Notes: generated by a model from the letters alone, not told the origin. 64,000 bases of DNA from Zoogloea sp. (GCA_016720685.1 JADKKC010000003.1:67570-131569); one strand, 5' to 3'; positions 20,296 to 30,173 are shown, numbered from the stretch's first letter. A program made the numbers and translations.

Positions 20296-21087
20296 TCAGT
20301 TCCAGGCGTGCCCGCCGGCCAGGGTGCCCGGAGCACTGCGATTGAACCACGCCCCGCCTTGCCGGGCGGCAAGCGGCACGGGCAGCTCGGTCTCCGGCTT
20401 GCCGGTCTGCTGGCCGACGAATTTCTCGGTCAGCGTCACGTGCTTGCCGTTCACATGGATCAGGCCGGAATCCGACAGCTCACGAAAAATCCGCGACAGG
20501 GTTTCCGGCGTGAAGCCGAGACGGGCCGCCAGCACATGTTTGGGAATTTCCAGTTCGAGCGTGAGGCTCTTGCTTTGCCCGAGAACGCTGCCGGCAAGGC
20601 GCCGCAGGTAGTCCACAACCTTGGCCGAGCCCGACTGGAAACAATCGGCGGCAATATCGCGCTCGATGGACGACTGACGCTCGGCCACCGCCACCAGCAT
20701 GCGGCGCCCCACGCAGGGTTCGTGCTCCATGGCGCGGAAAATACCGTCGCGCCCCACGGCAACCACCACCACCGGGCTCACGGTTTCGACCGACGACACA
20801 TAAGACGCCTCGCCGAAGAGTTCGGCAACACCGAAGATCTGGCGCGGCGAAAGAATCTCGATAACCTTCTCGCCCCCTTCAGACGAACAAACTGCCACTT
20901 TGAGGTGGCCGGACATGACATGGTAAAGGGCGCGCGGCCGTTCGCCGGCCGAATAAACCTTGCTGCCTTTGGGCAGGCTGAGAACCTGGGTCGAGCGGGC
21001 GATATCGGAAATCGCAGAGGACGGCAAGCCGCGAAACAGGGCAATTTCGCCCAGAACCAAAGAGAGATCATCAATATGGGTATGCAT
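20296..21087 (-). CDS. dnr: Crp/Fnr family regulator, Dnr/NnrR-like
   Basis: Transcription activator of 263 residues with an N-terminal cyclic-nucleotide-fold sensor domain and a C-terminal winged helix (LTLELEIPKHVLAARLGFT, PETLSRIFRELSDSGLI). The recognition helix carries the E..SR pattern of Fnr-type proteins that read TTGAT-N4-ATCAA sites. The N-terminal Fe-S cysteine cluster of Fnr is absent, so a haem/NO-sensing Dnr or NnrR role fits best in a denitrifier. The ATG at 21087 has GAGGG six bases upstream; a longer start at 21099 has none. Divergent from narXL, with an Fnr-type box in front of its own promoter. The C-terminus (after about residue 230) is longer than usual. Confidence 0.8.
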   Translation of the reverse strand: MHTHIDDLSLVLGEIALFRGLPSSAISDIARSTQVLSLPKGSKVYSAGERPRALYHVMSGHLKVAVCSSEGGEKVIEILSPRQIFGVAELFGEASYVSSVETVSPVVVVAVGRDGIFRAMEHEPCVGRRMLVAVAERQSSIERDIAADCFQSGSAKVVDYLRRLAGSVLGQSKSLTLELEIPKHVLAARLGFTPETLSRIFRELSDSGLIHVNGKHVTLTEKFVGQQTGKPETELPVPLAARQGGAWFNRSAPGTLAGGHAWN

Positions 21088-21156
21088 GGTTTCCCTCATA
21101 GGGTTCAAGACAGAACCGCGCCCGAAAATGCGTAGCGGCGCCAAGGCATGACGCGC

Positions 21157-21198
21157 AGTCTAGGAAGCTTAAGGCCGCGCGAAGTTGACATAGATCAG
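21157..21198 (-). promoter_or_regulatory. Fnr/Dnr box and -10 element of the dnr promoter
   Basis: TTGAC-ATAG-ATCAG at 21185-21198 matches 9 of 10 positions of the Fnr/Dnr consensus. On the minus strand the -10 hexamer TAGACT (21162-21157) lies 22 nt away, the exact spacing of a class II site centred at -41.5. It predicts autoregulation of dnr. The rest of the 362-bp gap up to narX (21088-21449) is AT-richer and shows no further site I could assign. Confidence 0.6.
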
Positions 21199-21449
21199 AC
21201 TCGCCGAAACACGAAGAACACCCCAAATACCTCCTTGTGGGTATAGCACATTAAAATGAGAAAAATATCCAAGATGCTGTTTTGTATAAACTTAGACCCG
21301 ACAGCGGGATGGCTGCAGGGTGCTGCGAACAGGTCGGCACCCGCCGTTTCGCTAATACCATTTTCCTGCCTGGCAGGCGGCAAACACCATGCCTGCATCG
21401 CCTTTCCGGCACCAGAATGCCTGCCTGCAGCACACTCGGAAACTCACGC

Positions 21450-23360
21450 GTGACGCCTCATCCCCCTCCTGCAGACACCCCCGCCCCGCGAACCCGCAAG
21501 CCCGGCAGCCCGTCTGTCGTGCTCCAGCTGGGCGCGTGGATTGCTGCAATTGCCGGCCTGGCTGTCGTGTCCATCCTGGCTTCGATCACCGTCGCCGAGC
21601 TGTCCTCGGGCGAGGCGCGCGCCATCAACCTGGCCGGTTCGCTGCGCATGCAGTCCTATGTGATCCGCGCGGCAGCGGGCCCTGCCCGGCCCGATCCGGC
21701 AGGCATGGAGCAAGCCATTGCCGAATTCGAGCTGCGCTACCGCAGCCCCGAGCTGCAGCAGGCCATTCCGCACTGGGCCGACGACCCCGTACGCCTGGCC
21801 TATGAAGCGGTCGGCGCGGTGTGGATCGGGCGCTTCCGGCCGGCAGCCCTGCAAGCATGGGCCGACGGGCCGAACAGCCCGTCGCTGCAGGTCGAGACCA
21901 TGGAAATGGTGACGCGCATCGACCACCTGGTGGCGCTCGTCGAGGAAAGCCTGGAGTCAAAGCTGCAATGGCTGCGCCTTGTGCAGGGCATCTCGCTGAT
22001 CCTGCTGTTGATGGTCGGCGCGGCCACCGTGCAACAGCTCAAGGCCCGCGTGCTGCGGCCCCTCGACCGACTGCTCGACTCGGCGCGACGGGTTCAGCGC
22101 GGGGACTTTTCGGTTCGCCTCCCCGCGGGCCAGCCCGACGAACTCGGCCAGCTCGGCGAAGCCTTCAACTTCATGGTGGAAGACCTGTCGTGCAGCTATG
22201 CGCGGCTGGAAAGCCGGGTGCAGGAGAAGACCGAGGCGCTGGCACGCAGCAACCATTCCCTCATGCTGCTCTACCGCACCACCCGCGCGCTCTCCGAGCG
22301 TGCCGTGACCCGGGCGACCCTGCAGCAGGTGCTGCAGGATGTGGTGCAGGTTATCGGCATGCGCACCGGCGCCGTATGTCTCGGCAAGCCTGGAGAGGCC
22401 GACATTGCCACGGCGGGCTCAGGGCCGCTGCCTGTGCCGGTCCGGGAGCTTTGCGCGGCGGCCTGCCAGAGTTGCGCGAAGGGTGGCAGCCTCACCGGGA
22501 CGCGCCCCGCGGAGGCCGGCGCAGGTGAAACGATTTCCGTTCCGCTCTTTGACGGCACCCGCAGCCATGGGGCAATGATCCTGATCCCGCCGGACCAGCA
22601 GGCCCTCGAAGCCTGGCAGATCGAATTGCTGGAAACGGTCGGGCGCCACGTGGGCGCGGCGCTGGCCTCGACCCAGCGGAGCGAGGAGAGCCACCGCCTG
22701 GCCCTGCTCGATGAACGCTCGGTGATCGCCCGCGAACTGCACGACTCCCTCGCCCAGTCCCTGTCCTACCTGAAAATCCAGGTCACGCGCCTGCAAACCC
22801 TGCTGGGCCGCACACCGCCGCCGGCTCCGGTCAACGAAATCGTCGGCGAACTGCGCGACGGCCTCAACGAGGCCTACCGCCAGTTGCGCGAGCTGCTGAC
22901 CACCTTCCGGCTGCGCATCGACGGGCGCGGCCTCAACGCCGCCATCGAAGACACGGTGCAGGAATTCCGCCGCCGCACCGGCCTTGAGATCACCCTCGAG
23001 AACGGTCTGTCCGGGTTTGAACTGGTTGCCAATCGCGAAATCCACGTGCTGCAGATCATCCGCGAAGCGCTCTCCAACATTGAGCGCCATGCCCGGGCCC
23101 GCAAGGTTGCAGTGAGCCTGAGCACCGACGGAGCCGGCCGCGTGCAGGTAACCGTCGACGATGACGGAATCGGCTTCGACGACACGGCCCGTCCCCTGCA
23201 CCGCTACGGTATCGTGATCATGCGCGATCGCGCCCAGAGCCTCGCCGGCGAACTCACCGTGCTCCCTCGGGAGGGCGGCGGCACCCGGGTCGAACTCAAC
23301 ATCCCGGCAGCCGCCCCGCTGCAGGAAACCACTCAGCCCGCCCAAGGAGGCGTTGCATGA
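21450..23360 (+). CDS. narX: Nitrate/nitrite sensor histidine kinase NarX
   Basis: Membrane sensor kinase of 636 residues. TM1 (about 25-50) is followed by a periplasmic domain that begins with the nitrate-binding P-box INLAGSLRMQSY (59-70), the hallmark of NarX/NarQ. TM2 (VQGISLILLLMVGAATV), a HAMP linker, a GAF-like region and a HisKA_3 domain with the acceptor His in VIARELHDSLAQSLSYL follow, then an HATPase_c domain (VDDDGIGFDD). The GTG at 21450 has GGAAA seven bases upstream; an ATG at 21417 is the alternative. Its stop overlaps the narL start (ATGA). It should phosphorylate NarL in response to nitrate. Confidence 0.9.
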   Translation: MTPHPPPADTPAPRTRKPGSPSVVLQLGAWIAAIAGLAVVSILASITVAELSSGEARAINLAGSLRMQSYVIRAAAGPARPDPAGMEQAIAEFELRYRSPELQQAIPHWADDPVRLAYEAVGAVWIGRFRPAALQAWADGPNSPSLQVETMEMVTRIDHLVALVEESLESKLQWLRLVQGISLILLLMVGAATVQQLKARVLRPLDRLLDSARRVQRGDFSVRLPAGQPDELGQLGEAFNFMVEDLSCSYARLESRVQEKTEALARSNHSLMLLYRTTRALSERAVTRATLQQVLQDVVQVIGMRTGAVCLGKPGEADIATAGSGPLPVPVRELCAAACQSCAKGGSLTGTRPAEAGAGETISVPLFDGTRSHGAMILIPPDQQALEAWQIELLETVGRHVGAALASTQRSEESHRLALLDERSVIARELHDSLAQSLSYLKIQVTRLQTLLGRTPPPAPVNEIVGELRDGLNEAYRQLRELLTTFRLRIDGRGLNAAIEDTVQEFRRRTGLEITLENGLSGFELVANREIHVLQIIREALSNIERHARARKVAVSLSTDGAGRVQVTVDDDGIGFDDTARPLHRYGIVIMRDRAQSLAGELTVLPREGGGTRVELNIPAAAPLQETTQPAQGGVA

Positions 23361-24031
23361 ACACTCCGACCACGACTTCCGTGATCATCATTGACGACCA
23401 TCCGCTGTTCCGCAAAGGCGTCTCCCAGCTGATCGCCCTCAATGACCAGTTGCACCTGATCGGTGAAGCCTCCAGCGGCGAAGAAGGCCTGGAACTGGCC
23501 CGCGCCCTCGAGCCCGACCTGATCCTGCTCGACCTCAACATGAAGGGCATGAGCGGCATCGAAACCCTGCGTGCCCTGCGCGACGCCGACCTCGCCGCGC
23601 GCATCCTGATCCTGACCGTGTCGGACGCCGCCGACGATCTGGTGTCCGCGATCCGCGCCGGCGCCGACGGCTACCTGCTCAAGGACATGGAACCCGAAGA
23701 ACTCCTCGCCCGCATCGTCGAAGCCATGCGCGGGCGCATCGTCATCAGCGAAAGCCTCAACGGCCTGCTCGCCCGCTCGCTGCGCGACGAAGCCCAGGCG
23801 GCCGAGCGCAGCCTGGCGCCGCTCACCGAGCGCGAGCGCGACATCCTCGGCTGCCTCGCCAGCGGGCTCTCGAACAAGCTCATCGCCCGCGATCTGAACA
23901 TTGCCGAAGGCACCGTGAAAGTGCACATCAAGAACCTGCTGAAGAAACTCAAGTTTCGCTCGCGCCTGGAAGCCGCCGTCTGGGCCATCGACCAGAACCT
24001 GCGCCCGCAGGCGTCGGGCAGCGTGCGCTAG
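23357..24031 (+). CDS. narL: Nitrate/nitrite response regulator NarL
   Basis: Response regulator of 224 residues: a receiver with Asp pair in VIIIDDHPLFRKG and phospho-Asp in LILLDLNMKGMSG, then a LuxR-type helix-turn-helix (LTERERDILGCLASGLSNKL, AEGTVKVHIKNLLKKL, where the KVHIKN pattern is typical of NarL). Partner of NarX by overlap. Likely targets are nitrate-controlled respiratory genes, inferred from the family. Its stop abuts the stop of the convergent receiver-GGDEF-EAL gene with no gap. Confidence 0.92.
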   Translation: MNTPTTTSVIIIDDHPLFRKGVSQLIALNDQLHLIGEASSGEEGLELARALEPDLILLDLNMKGMSGIETLRALRDADLAARILILTVSDAADDLVSAIRAGADGYLLKDMEPEELLARIVEAMRGRIVISESLNGLLARSLRDEAQAAERSLAPLTERERDILGCLASGLSNKLIARDLNIAEGTVKVHIKNLLKKLKFRSRLEAAVWAIDQNLRPQASGSVR

Positions 24032-26503
24032 CTAGGCCGGCGCGTTGCAGGCCCCGATGCCCAGCAGGCCTTCGATCAGGGCGGCAGGCGCCGGCCGCTG
24101 GAACAGGAAACCCTGCAGCAGGTCGCACCCCAGAGCTTTCAGGAAGCGGGCCTGGGCAGCGTTTTCCACGCCCTCGCCCACCACCGTCAGCCCCAGCGCG
24201 CGGGACATCGTGACAATGGCGGAAACGATCGCGCCGCTCTCCCGGTTGTCCGGCAGGTCGACCATGAAGGAGCGGTCGATTTTCAGCGCATGGATCGGGA
24301 AGCGCTTGAGATAGCTGAGGCTGGAATAGCCGGTTCCGAAGTCATCCACGGCGATGCGCAAACCGTGGCTGCGCAGCTCGTCGAGAATGGCGCTGGCCCG
24401 CTCGGGCTGATGCATGATGCACGACTCGGTGAGTTCCAGTTCAAGGCAGGCCGGCGTGAGTGCGCATTCAGCCAGTGCCCCCATCACCGTGGCGATCAGT
24501 TCCGGATCGCGGAACTGGCGTGCCGACAGGTTCACGGCCACCGAAACCTCGGCGGCTCCGGCATCCTGCCAGGCGCGAATCTGGCGACACACGGCCCGCA
24601 GCACCCAGGCGCCTATGGGTACGATCAAGCCTGTCCGCTCGGCCGTCGGCATGAAGGTGTCGGGCTGCAGCAAACCCCGTTCGGGGTGCTGCCAGCGCAG
24701 CAAGGCCTCCATCGAGCGAATCCGGCCATTCGTATCCTGAATCGGCTGGTAGTGGATTTCGAACTGCTGCTCGGCCAGCGCACGACGCAGCTCGGCCTCC
24801 TGCAACATCCGCTCGTTGAGCTGGCGGCCCCATTCGCTGCAATAAAAAACAAAGCCGTTCTTGCCGAGCTCCTTGGCCCGGTACATGGCATCGTCGGCGG
24901 TCACGATCAGGCGGTCGGCGTTCAGCGCATCTTTGGGATACTGGCCCACGCCAATGCTGCACGACACCTGCAGCAGGTGCCCCTCGAAGTCATACGGCAA
25001 CTCCATCGCCTCGATGAGCTTGGCACAGACACCGGCAACGTCGCCCTCGGACTCGATGCCGGGCAGGATCACGATGAATTCGTCGCCCCCGAGCCGCCCG
25101 ATGATGTCGGTTTCGCGCACCGTGCTACGCAGGCGCCGGGCCACCTCACGCAAAAGGGCGTCGCCGGCCTTGTGGCCGAGGGAGTCGTTCACAAACTTGA
25201 AGTTGTCCAGGTCGACAAACATCACCGCGAGCTTCTCGCTGCGCCGCCGGCAGTAGGCCAGCGACTGCTCCAGTTGACGGTTGATGTGGGCACGGTTGGA
25301 CAAGCCGGTCAGCGCATCGTAATAGGCCACGTAGACCAGCTGCTCTTCTGCCGAGCGGCGCGCCGTCACGTCCTGCACCTGAACGATGTGATAAAGGGAC
25401 ACCCCTTCGTCGTCGCGCACCACCGACACCGACAGCAGCGACCAGACGATGCGCCCGCCGGGCGTCTCGAGGCGCAGCTCGATCTGGAATGTCGCCACCT
25501 CGTTGGCGGCAAGGCGCTCGAACTGTTCGTCGAGCATGGGCCTGTCATCGCTGTGGCACAGCGTGTGCAGGCTCAAGCCGGAAACCGTCGCGGCATCGAC
25601 ATCGAGCATCGCCGCCACAATCCGGTTGGCCTGCAGGATACGCCCGTCCACCGCCACCAGCGCCATGCCGATGGCCGCGTGCTCGAAGGCCGAATGAAAG
25701 CGCTGCTCGCTCTCGGCAAAGGCCCGCTCCATCTCGCGCCGCCGGCTGATGTCGCGCATGACCAGCACCGCGCCCATCAAAACGTGCTTGTCGTCCAGGA
25801 TGGGCGCCGTACTGTGCTCAACGAGGGTCCGGCAGCCATCGCGGGCCACCACGCAGGCCGAATTCTGGCGGCCCGACAGCCGGCCGCTCGCCAGCGCCTC
25901 GGTCACCGGATTGGCGATCATCAGGCCGCCGTGCTCCTGACGCAGATCCACAATCGTTTCGATGGGCAATCCGAACGCCTCGGCCTGCAAGCAGCCGGTG
26001 AGCTGCTCGGCAACCGGATTGACGAAGCGGATGCACCCTGTCTCGTCGGTGGCAATCACCGCGTCGCCGATGCAGCGCAGGGTTCTGGCAAACCACTGCT
26101 CGCTCCGCCGCAAACGGGATTCCATGCCATGCTTGACCAGCGCCACCTCGATGGCGGCACGCACGTCATCGGGACGAAAGGGCTTGAGCAAATAGCCATA
26201 GGGCGCGGAGTCCCGCGCCCGGCACAATGAGGCCTCGTCGCGAAAGGCCGTCAGGTAAATCACGGGTACATCCCGCCTCGCGTGCAGCAAGGCAGCGGTC
26301 TCGATGCCGTCCCGGCCACCGCCGATAACGACATCCATCATCACCAGATCCGGCGCCGTCACTTCGAACAACTCGATCGCCTGCTCGCTGCTTGCCGCGA
26401 TTCCTGTGACCTCATAGCCGTAATCCTCGAGGCGTTGCGCCAGATCCATGGCAATGATCGCCTCGTCCTCTACGATCAAAACCCTGATCTGCTTGTCCCT
26501 CAT
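24032..26503 (-). CDS. Response regulator with PAS, GGDEF and EAL domains
   Basis: Cytoplasmic signalling protein of 823 residues. Order: receiver (VLIVEDEAIIAMDLAQRL, phospho-Asp in LVMMDVVIGGGRDG) at 1-125; PAS at about 140-250; a second PAS at about 265-385; GGDEF with intact LGGDEFIVIL and, five residues before it, the RETD inhibitory site; then EAL (MEALLRWQHPE, ELTESCIMH, DDFGTGYSSLSYL). Both catalytic motifs look intact, so it may make and degrade cyclic di-GMP depending on phosphorylation. No membrane segment and no adjacent cognate kinase; its tail-to-tail position with narL suggests, but does not prove, a link to nitrate signalling. Confidence 0.9.
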   Translation of the reverse strand: MRDKQIRVLIVEDEAIIAMDLAQRLEDYGYEVTGIAASSEQAIELFEVTAPDLVMMDVVIGGGRDGIETAALLHARRDVPVIYLTAFRDEASLCRARDSAPYGYLLKPFRPDDVRAAIEVALVKHGMESRLRRSEQWFARTLRCIGDAVIATDETGCIRFVNPVAEQLTGCLQAEAFGLPIETIVDLRQEHGGLMIANPVTEALASGRLSGRQNSACVVARDGCRTLVEHSTAPILDDKHVLMGAVLVMRDISRRREMERAFAESEQRFHSAFEHAAIGMALVAVDGRILQANRIVAAMLDVDAATVSGLSLHTLCHSDDRPMLDEQFERLAANEVATFQIELRLETPGGRIVWSLLSVSVVRDDEGVSLYHIVQVQDVTARRSAEEQLVYVAYYDALTGLSNRAHINRQLEQSLAYCRRRSEKLAVMFVDLDNFKFVNDSLGHKAGDALLREVARRLRSTVRETDIIGRLGGDEFIVILPGIESEGDVAGVCAKLIEAMELPYDFEGHLLQVSCSIGVGQYPKDALNADRLIVTADDAMYRAKELGKNGFVFYCSEWGRQLNERMLQEAELRRALAEQQFEIHYQPIQDTNGRIRSMEALLRWQHPERGLLQPDTFMPTAERTGLIVPIGAWVLRAVCRQIRAWQDAGAAEVSVAVNLSARQFRDPELIATVMGALAECALTPACLELELTESCIMHQPERASAILDELRSHGLRIAVDDFGTGYSSLSYLKRFPIHALKIDRSFMVDLPDNRESGAIVSAIVTMSRALGLTVVGEGVENAAQARFLKALGCDLLQGFLFQRPAPAALIEGLLGIGACNAPA

Positions 26504-26745
26504 GCTGGCTCCCTCCCCGAGGCGACCCGGGCACGTTTTATTTATATGACACCGAGTGTGATTTAACGGAGCCGGAATCTATAACTTAAGTGATAAGTTT
26601 CCGACATCTGGCCGCCGCTGTCCGGCGGCCTGCCCGGCGGCAAGGCATGCACAACCCGCGAACGCTTCGGCGCTTTCGCGGTCGACCTTGCACCCGGAAA
26701 AATGTAACGTCCGTCCGGGCCAATCGAATGCGGTGGAGAACACGA

Positions 26746-28890
26746 GTGAAAAAACGAATCATCTGGACCTTGCTGGCAACATTCTGCGCGGCGCAAACCT
26801 CCGCCCAGGAGGCGCAGCCCGTGTCCCGCCTGGCGCCCACCGCCGACCACGCCCAGACCGCCTACCTGAGCTCCCAGATCCTCGGGCGCTATCACTACAA
26901 GACCGTTCCTCTCGACGACGCCATGTCGGAGAAGATCTTCGAGCGCTACCTCAAGTCCCTCGACCCCGAACGGCTGTTCTTCACCCAGGCCGACATCGAC
27001 AGTTTTGCCGACGCCCGCACCCGCCTCGACGATGCGATCCTGCGCGGCAACCTTTCGATGCCCTTCGCGATGTTCCAGCGCTACGAGCAGCGCGTCACCG
27101 AGCGCCTCACCTACGCACGCGAACTGCTCGACCAGAGCTTCGATTTCACCGCCAAGGAAAGCTACCCCTACGCCCGCGACAAAGCCCCGTGGTCCGCCGA
27201 CGACGCCCAGGTGCGCGAGCTGTGGAGAAAGCGCGTCAAGAACGACTGGCTGCGCCTGCGCCTCGCCGGCAAGGACGACAAAGCCATCCGCGAAACCCTC
27301 GCCAAGCGCTACGACAACTACCTCGCCCGCGCCACCCGCAATAAAAGCGACGACGTATTCCAGGTGTTCATGAACGCCTACGCCATGTCCATCGAGCCCC
27401 ACACCAACTATCTGGGGCGCAGCGCAGCAGACGATTTCGACATCTCCATGCGCCTCTCGCTGGTTGGCATCGGCGCCGTGCTCCAGGAGCGCGACGACTA
27501 CATCACCATCCGCGAACTGGTGCCCGGCGGCCCCGCCGCCCGCTCGAACCGGCTTGCCGTCGGCGACCGCATCGTCGGCGTGGGCCAGGGCGACAACGGC
27601 AGCGTGACCGACGTCGTCGGCGCGCGGGTGGACGAAGCCGTCAAGCTGATCCGCGGCGCCAAGGATTCCAAGGTCGTGCTCGATGTGCTGCCCGCCGATG
27701 CGGGCCAGGACGGCAAGCACAAGCAGGTCGCTCTCGTCCGCGACAAGATCAAGCTCGAAGAACAGGCCGCCCGCAAGTCCGTCATCAAGCTTGGCGAAGG
27801 CTCCAACGCCCGCAAGGTCGGCGTGATCAACCTGCCAACCTTCTACGAGGATTTCGACGGCCGCCGCAAGGGCGACAAGGATTACCGCAGCGCCAGCCGC
27901 GACGTCGCCCGGCTGGTGGATGAACTCCGGAAAGAAAAGGTCGATGGCCTGCTCATCGACCTGCGCAACAACGGCGGCGGCTCCCTGCGCGAAGCCGTGG
28001 AACTCACCGGCCTCTTCATCGACAAGGGCCCGGTCGTGCAGCAGCGCCGCCCCGACGGCAAGATCGGCGTCGAAAGCGACGAACATGCCGGCGTTGCCTG
28101 GGACGGCCCCCTCGCCGTGCTGATCAACCGCGGCTCCGCATCCGCCTCCGAGATTTTCGCCGCCGCCCTGCAGGACTACGGCCGCGCTCCGATCATCGGC
28201 GAGCCCAGCTTCGGCAAGGGTACCGTGCAAACGCTGATCAACCTGGACGACATCGCACGCAACGACAAGCCCAAGTTTGGCGACCTCAAGATGACCGTCG
28301 CCCAGTTCTTCCGGGTGAACGGCGGCACCACACAATTGCGTGGCGTAACCCCCGACATCCGCTTCCCGTCGCTTGCCGACGACGAAAGCTACGGCGAAGC
28401 CAGCTACGACAACGCCCTGCCCTGGATCCAGATCAAGGCCGCCGATTTCCGCCCGGCCAGCGACCTCGGCATCCGCCTGCCCGACCTGCAGCGCCGCCAC
28501 CAGGCCCGCGTCGCCAGGGACAAGGATTTCCAGCAACTGCTCGAAGACGTCACCGAATTCAAGCGCCTGCGCGAAACCAAGCTCCTGTCCCTCAACGAAA
28601 CCGACCGCCGCAAGGAAAAGGACAAGCAGGAAGCCCGCCTCAAGGCCCGCGAAAAAGGCAACGGCAAGGACAAGCTCGCTGCGCTGCAGGACGACGGCCT
28701 GCAATCCGGCGAACGCAGCCTGGCAGCCGACCTCGCCGCCGAAAAGGCCCGCAAGGACACCAAGGACGTCCTCCTCACCGAAGCGGCCCGCATCGTCGGC
28801 GACGCCTCGGAACTTGTCGCCAACCGCACCCAGCTCGCCATGCGCGAGCGGGCATCAAACGGACAGCCAAAGGCAACGCTGGTGCGGTAA
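26746..28890 (+). CDS. prc: Tail-specific carboxy-terminal protease Prc (S41 family)
   Basis: Periplasmic processing protease of 714 residues, related to E. coli Prc/Tsp. A Sec signal peptide (KKRIIWTLLATFCAAQTSAQ) is followed by a helical N-terminal domain (SLDPERLFFTQADID), a PDZ domain (GIGAVLQERDDYITIREL), and the S41 catalytic domain with the Ser in NRGSASASEIFA and Lys in EPSFGKGTVQT, then the long C-terminal domain. The GTG at 26746 has GGAG seven bases upstream and directly starts the signal peptide. In E. coli the enzyme trims FtsI and murein hydrolases. A strong terminator follows. Confidence 0.93.
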   Translation: MKKRIIWTLLATFCAAQTSAQEAQPVSRLAPTADHAQTAYLSSQILGRYHYKTVPLDDAMSEKIFERYLKSLDPERLFFTQADIDSFADARTRLDDAILRGNLSMPFAMFQRYEQRVTERLTYARELLDQSFDFTAKESYPYARDKAPWSADDAQVRELWRKRVKNDWLRLRLAGKDDKAIRETLAKRYDNYLARATRNKSDDVFQVFMNAYAMSIEPHTNYLGRSAADDFDISMRLSLVGIGAVLQERDDYITIRELVPGGPAARSNRLAVGDRIVGVGQGDNGSVTDVVGARVDEAVKLIRGAKDSKVVLDVLPADAGQDGKHKQVALVRDKIKLEEQAARKSVIKLGEGSNARKVGVINLPTFYEDFDGRRKGDKDYRSASRDVARLVDELRKEKVDGLLIDLRNNGGGSLREAVELTGLFIDKGPVVQQRRPDGKIGVESDEHAGVAWDGPLAVLINRGSASASEIFAAALQDYGRAPIIGEPSFGKGTVQTLINLDDIARNDKPKFGDLKMTVAQFFRVNGGTTQLRGVTPDIRFPSLADDESYGEASYDNALPWIQIKAADFRPASDLGIRLPDLQRRHQARVARDKDFQQLLEDVTEFKRLRETKLLSLNETDRRKEKDKQEARLKAREKGNGKDKLAALQDDGLQSGERSLAADLAAEKARKDTKDVLLTEAARIVGDASELVANRTQLAMRERASNGQPKATLVR

Positions 28891-28926
28891 AGCCAGGCCT
28901 CCACGCTCCGCAGCCAGCTGGAGAAA

Positions 28927-28966
28927 GGCAACAAAAAAGCGTCCCGACGGACGCTTTTTTGTTGCC
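28927..28966. terminator. Bidirectional terminator between prc and the hemolysin III gene
   Basis: An 18-bp perfect stem with a 4-nt loop (28927-28944 with 28949-28966). It holds an A-run on one arm and a T-run on the other, so it can end transcription of both convergent genes. Confidence 0.9.
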
Positions 28967-28986
28967 TGACGAAATTTCGAGAACCC

Positions 28987-29631
28987 CTAGCCGGCGTACC
29001 AGAGCACGGCGAAGAAATGGCAGGTCGTCCCGGCCATCACAAAAAGGTGCCAGATGAAATGCCCGAACTTCAGGCGCGCATCGGTCAGGTAGAAAACAAC
29101 ACCCCCCGTGTAGGCCAGCCCGCCGGCAACCAGCCACACCAGACCGGTCATGGACACCCGCTCCATCAGCGGAACGGCAGCGATGACCACCAGCCAGCCC
29201 ATCGCCAGGTAAAGGCCGGTGGACAGGTAGGGATTCGACAAGCGGTCAAAGGTCTTCAACAACAGGCCTGCCGCCGCCAGCCCCCAGACCAGTCCAAACA
29301 GGGTCCAGCCCCAGGCGCCGTCGAGCACGCCCAGCGCGAAGGGCGTGTAGCTCCCGGCGATGAAGAGGTAGATCGCCCCGTGATCCACCTTTGCCAGACG
29401 ACGCTTGGCCGTTTCCCTGCCCGACGGCATCGCGTGGTAGAGCGTTGAACTGAGGTAGAGCAAGACCATGGTGGTGGCAAAGATGCACGCACCCACGATA
29501 TTCGCCGCGCTGCCCTCCTTCGCCGTCACGACGATCAATACCGGTGCAGCGGCCAAAGCCAGCACAAAGCCAACTCCGTGACTGACACTGTTGGCGATTT
29601 CCTCGGCGGCTGACTGGATACGGTCCTGCAT
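28987..29631 (-). CDS. Hemolysin III family / PAQR-type membrane protein
   Basis: Seven-helix inner-membrane protein of the hemolysin III (YqfA/PAQR) family, 214 residues. Family motifs are SSTLYHAMP, KVDHGAIYLFIAGSYTP, and the final FGHFIWHLFVMAGTTCHFF; these carry the Ser, His and Asp residues of the PAQR zinc site. The ATG at 29631 follows GGAAGGAAG; a longer frame has no such support. The biochemical role in bacteria is unsettled, possibly lipid or membrane-fluidity homeostasis. Confidence 0.88.
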   Translation of the reverse strand: MQDRIQSAAEEIANSVSHGVGFVLALAAAPVLIVVTAKEGSAANIVGACIFATTMVLLYLSSTLYHAMPSGRETAKRRLAKVDHGAIYLFIAGSYTPFALGVLDGAWGWTLFGLVWGLAAAGLLLKTFDRLSNPYLSTGLYLAMGWLVVIAAVPLMERVSMTGLVWLVAGGLAYTGGVVFYLTDARLKFGHFIWHLFVMAGTTCHFFAVLWYAG

Positions 29632-29733
29632 GAGCTTCCTTCCATCGGACACAAAAACAGCAGTTGGACCAGGCCGCGCCGGGAAGGTTGCAATCACCAA
29701 AGGCCGATCAGCCGCGGCCGTGCGCGCTGTTTT

Positions 29734-30117
29734 TTAGCGACTACTGCCGTAAGGGCGTGTCAGCACCTCGAGAACATGTCCATCCGGATCCTCGAAATAC
29801 ACGCCTCGCCCGCCATCACCGTGGTTGATCTCGCCGGTCCGGGTTTTGCCCGGATCGGCCCAGAACGGCAGCCCACGCTCGCGAATTCGCGCAAAAACCG
29901 CGTCGAACTCGGCCTCACCGATCAGGAAGGCATAGTGCTGGGGCGTCACCGGCGCTGCGGTCTGCTGAAAATCGAGACTCACGCCGTTATCAGCCTGGAC
30001 CACCCGGAACGGGCCAAAAGGCACCGGCGCGGCCAGACCCAGAATCTCGGCCAGAAAAACCGCAGAGGCATGGCTGTCGCGGGCATGCACGATGGTGTGA
30101 TTGAACTGGATTGTCAT
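29734..30117 (-). CDS. VOC family (glyoxalase-like) protein
   Basis: Small metal-binding protein of 127 residues with the two beta-alpha-beta modules of the vicinal oxygen chelate fold. Possible metal ligands are the His in FNHTIVHARD, the His in TPQHYAF and the Glu in GHVLEVLTRPY. The ATG at 30117 follows GGAGG. The substrate is unknown. Same strand as the fatty acid hydroxylase gene upstream, from which it is separated by 56 nt. Confidence 0.83.
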   Translation of the reverse strand: MTIQFNHTIVHARDSHASAVFLAEILGLAAPVPFGPFRVVQADNGVSLDFQQTAAPVTPQHYAFLIGEAEFDAVFARIRERGLPFWADPGKTRTGEINHGDGGRGVYFEDPDGHVLEVLTRPYGSSR

Positions 30118-30173
30118 GGCATCCTCCGTTGATGTGACGTGAGGCAATGAGTCCTGCCCTTACCGCCCCGAAA

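Noticed and set aside
26583..26599. AACTTA-AGTGA-TAAGTT palindrome before prc
   Set aside because: Short 6-bp arms in an AT-rich patch; could be chance, with no spacing to a recognised promoter.
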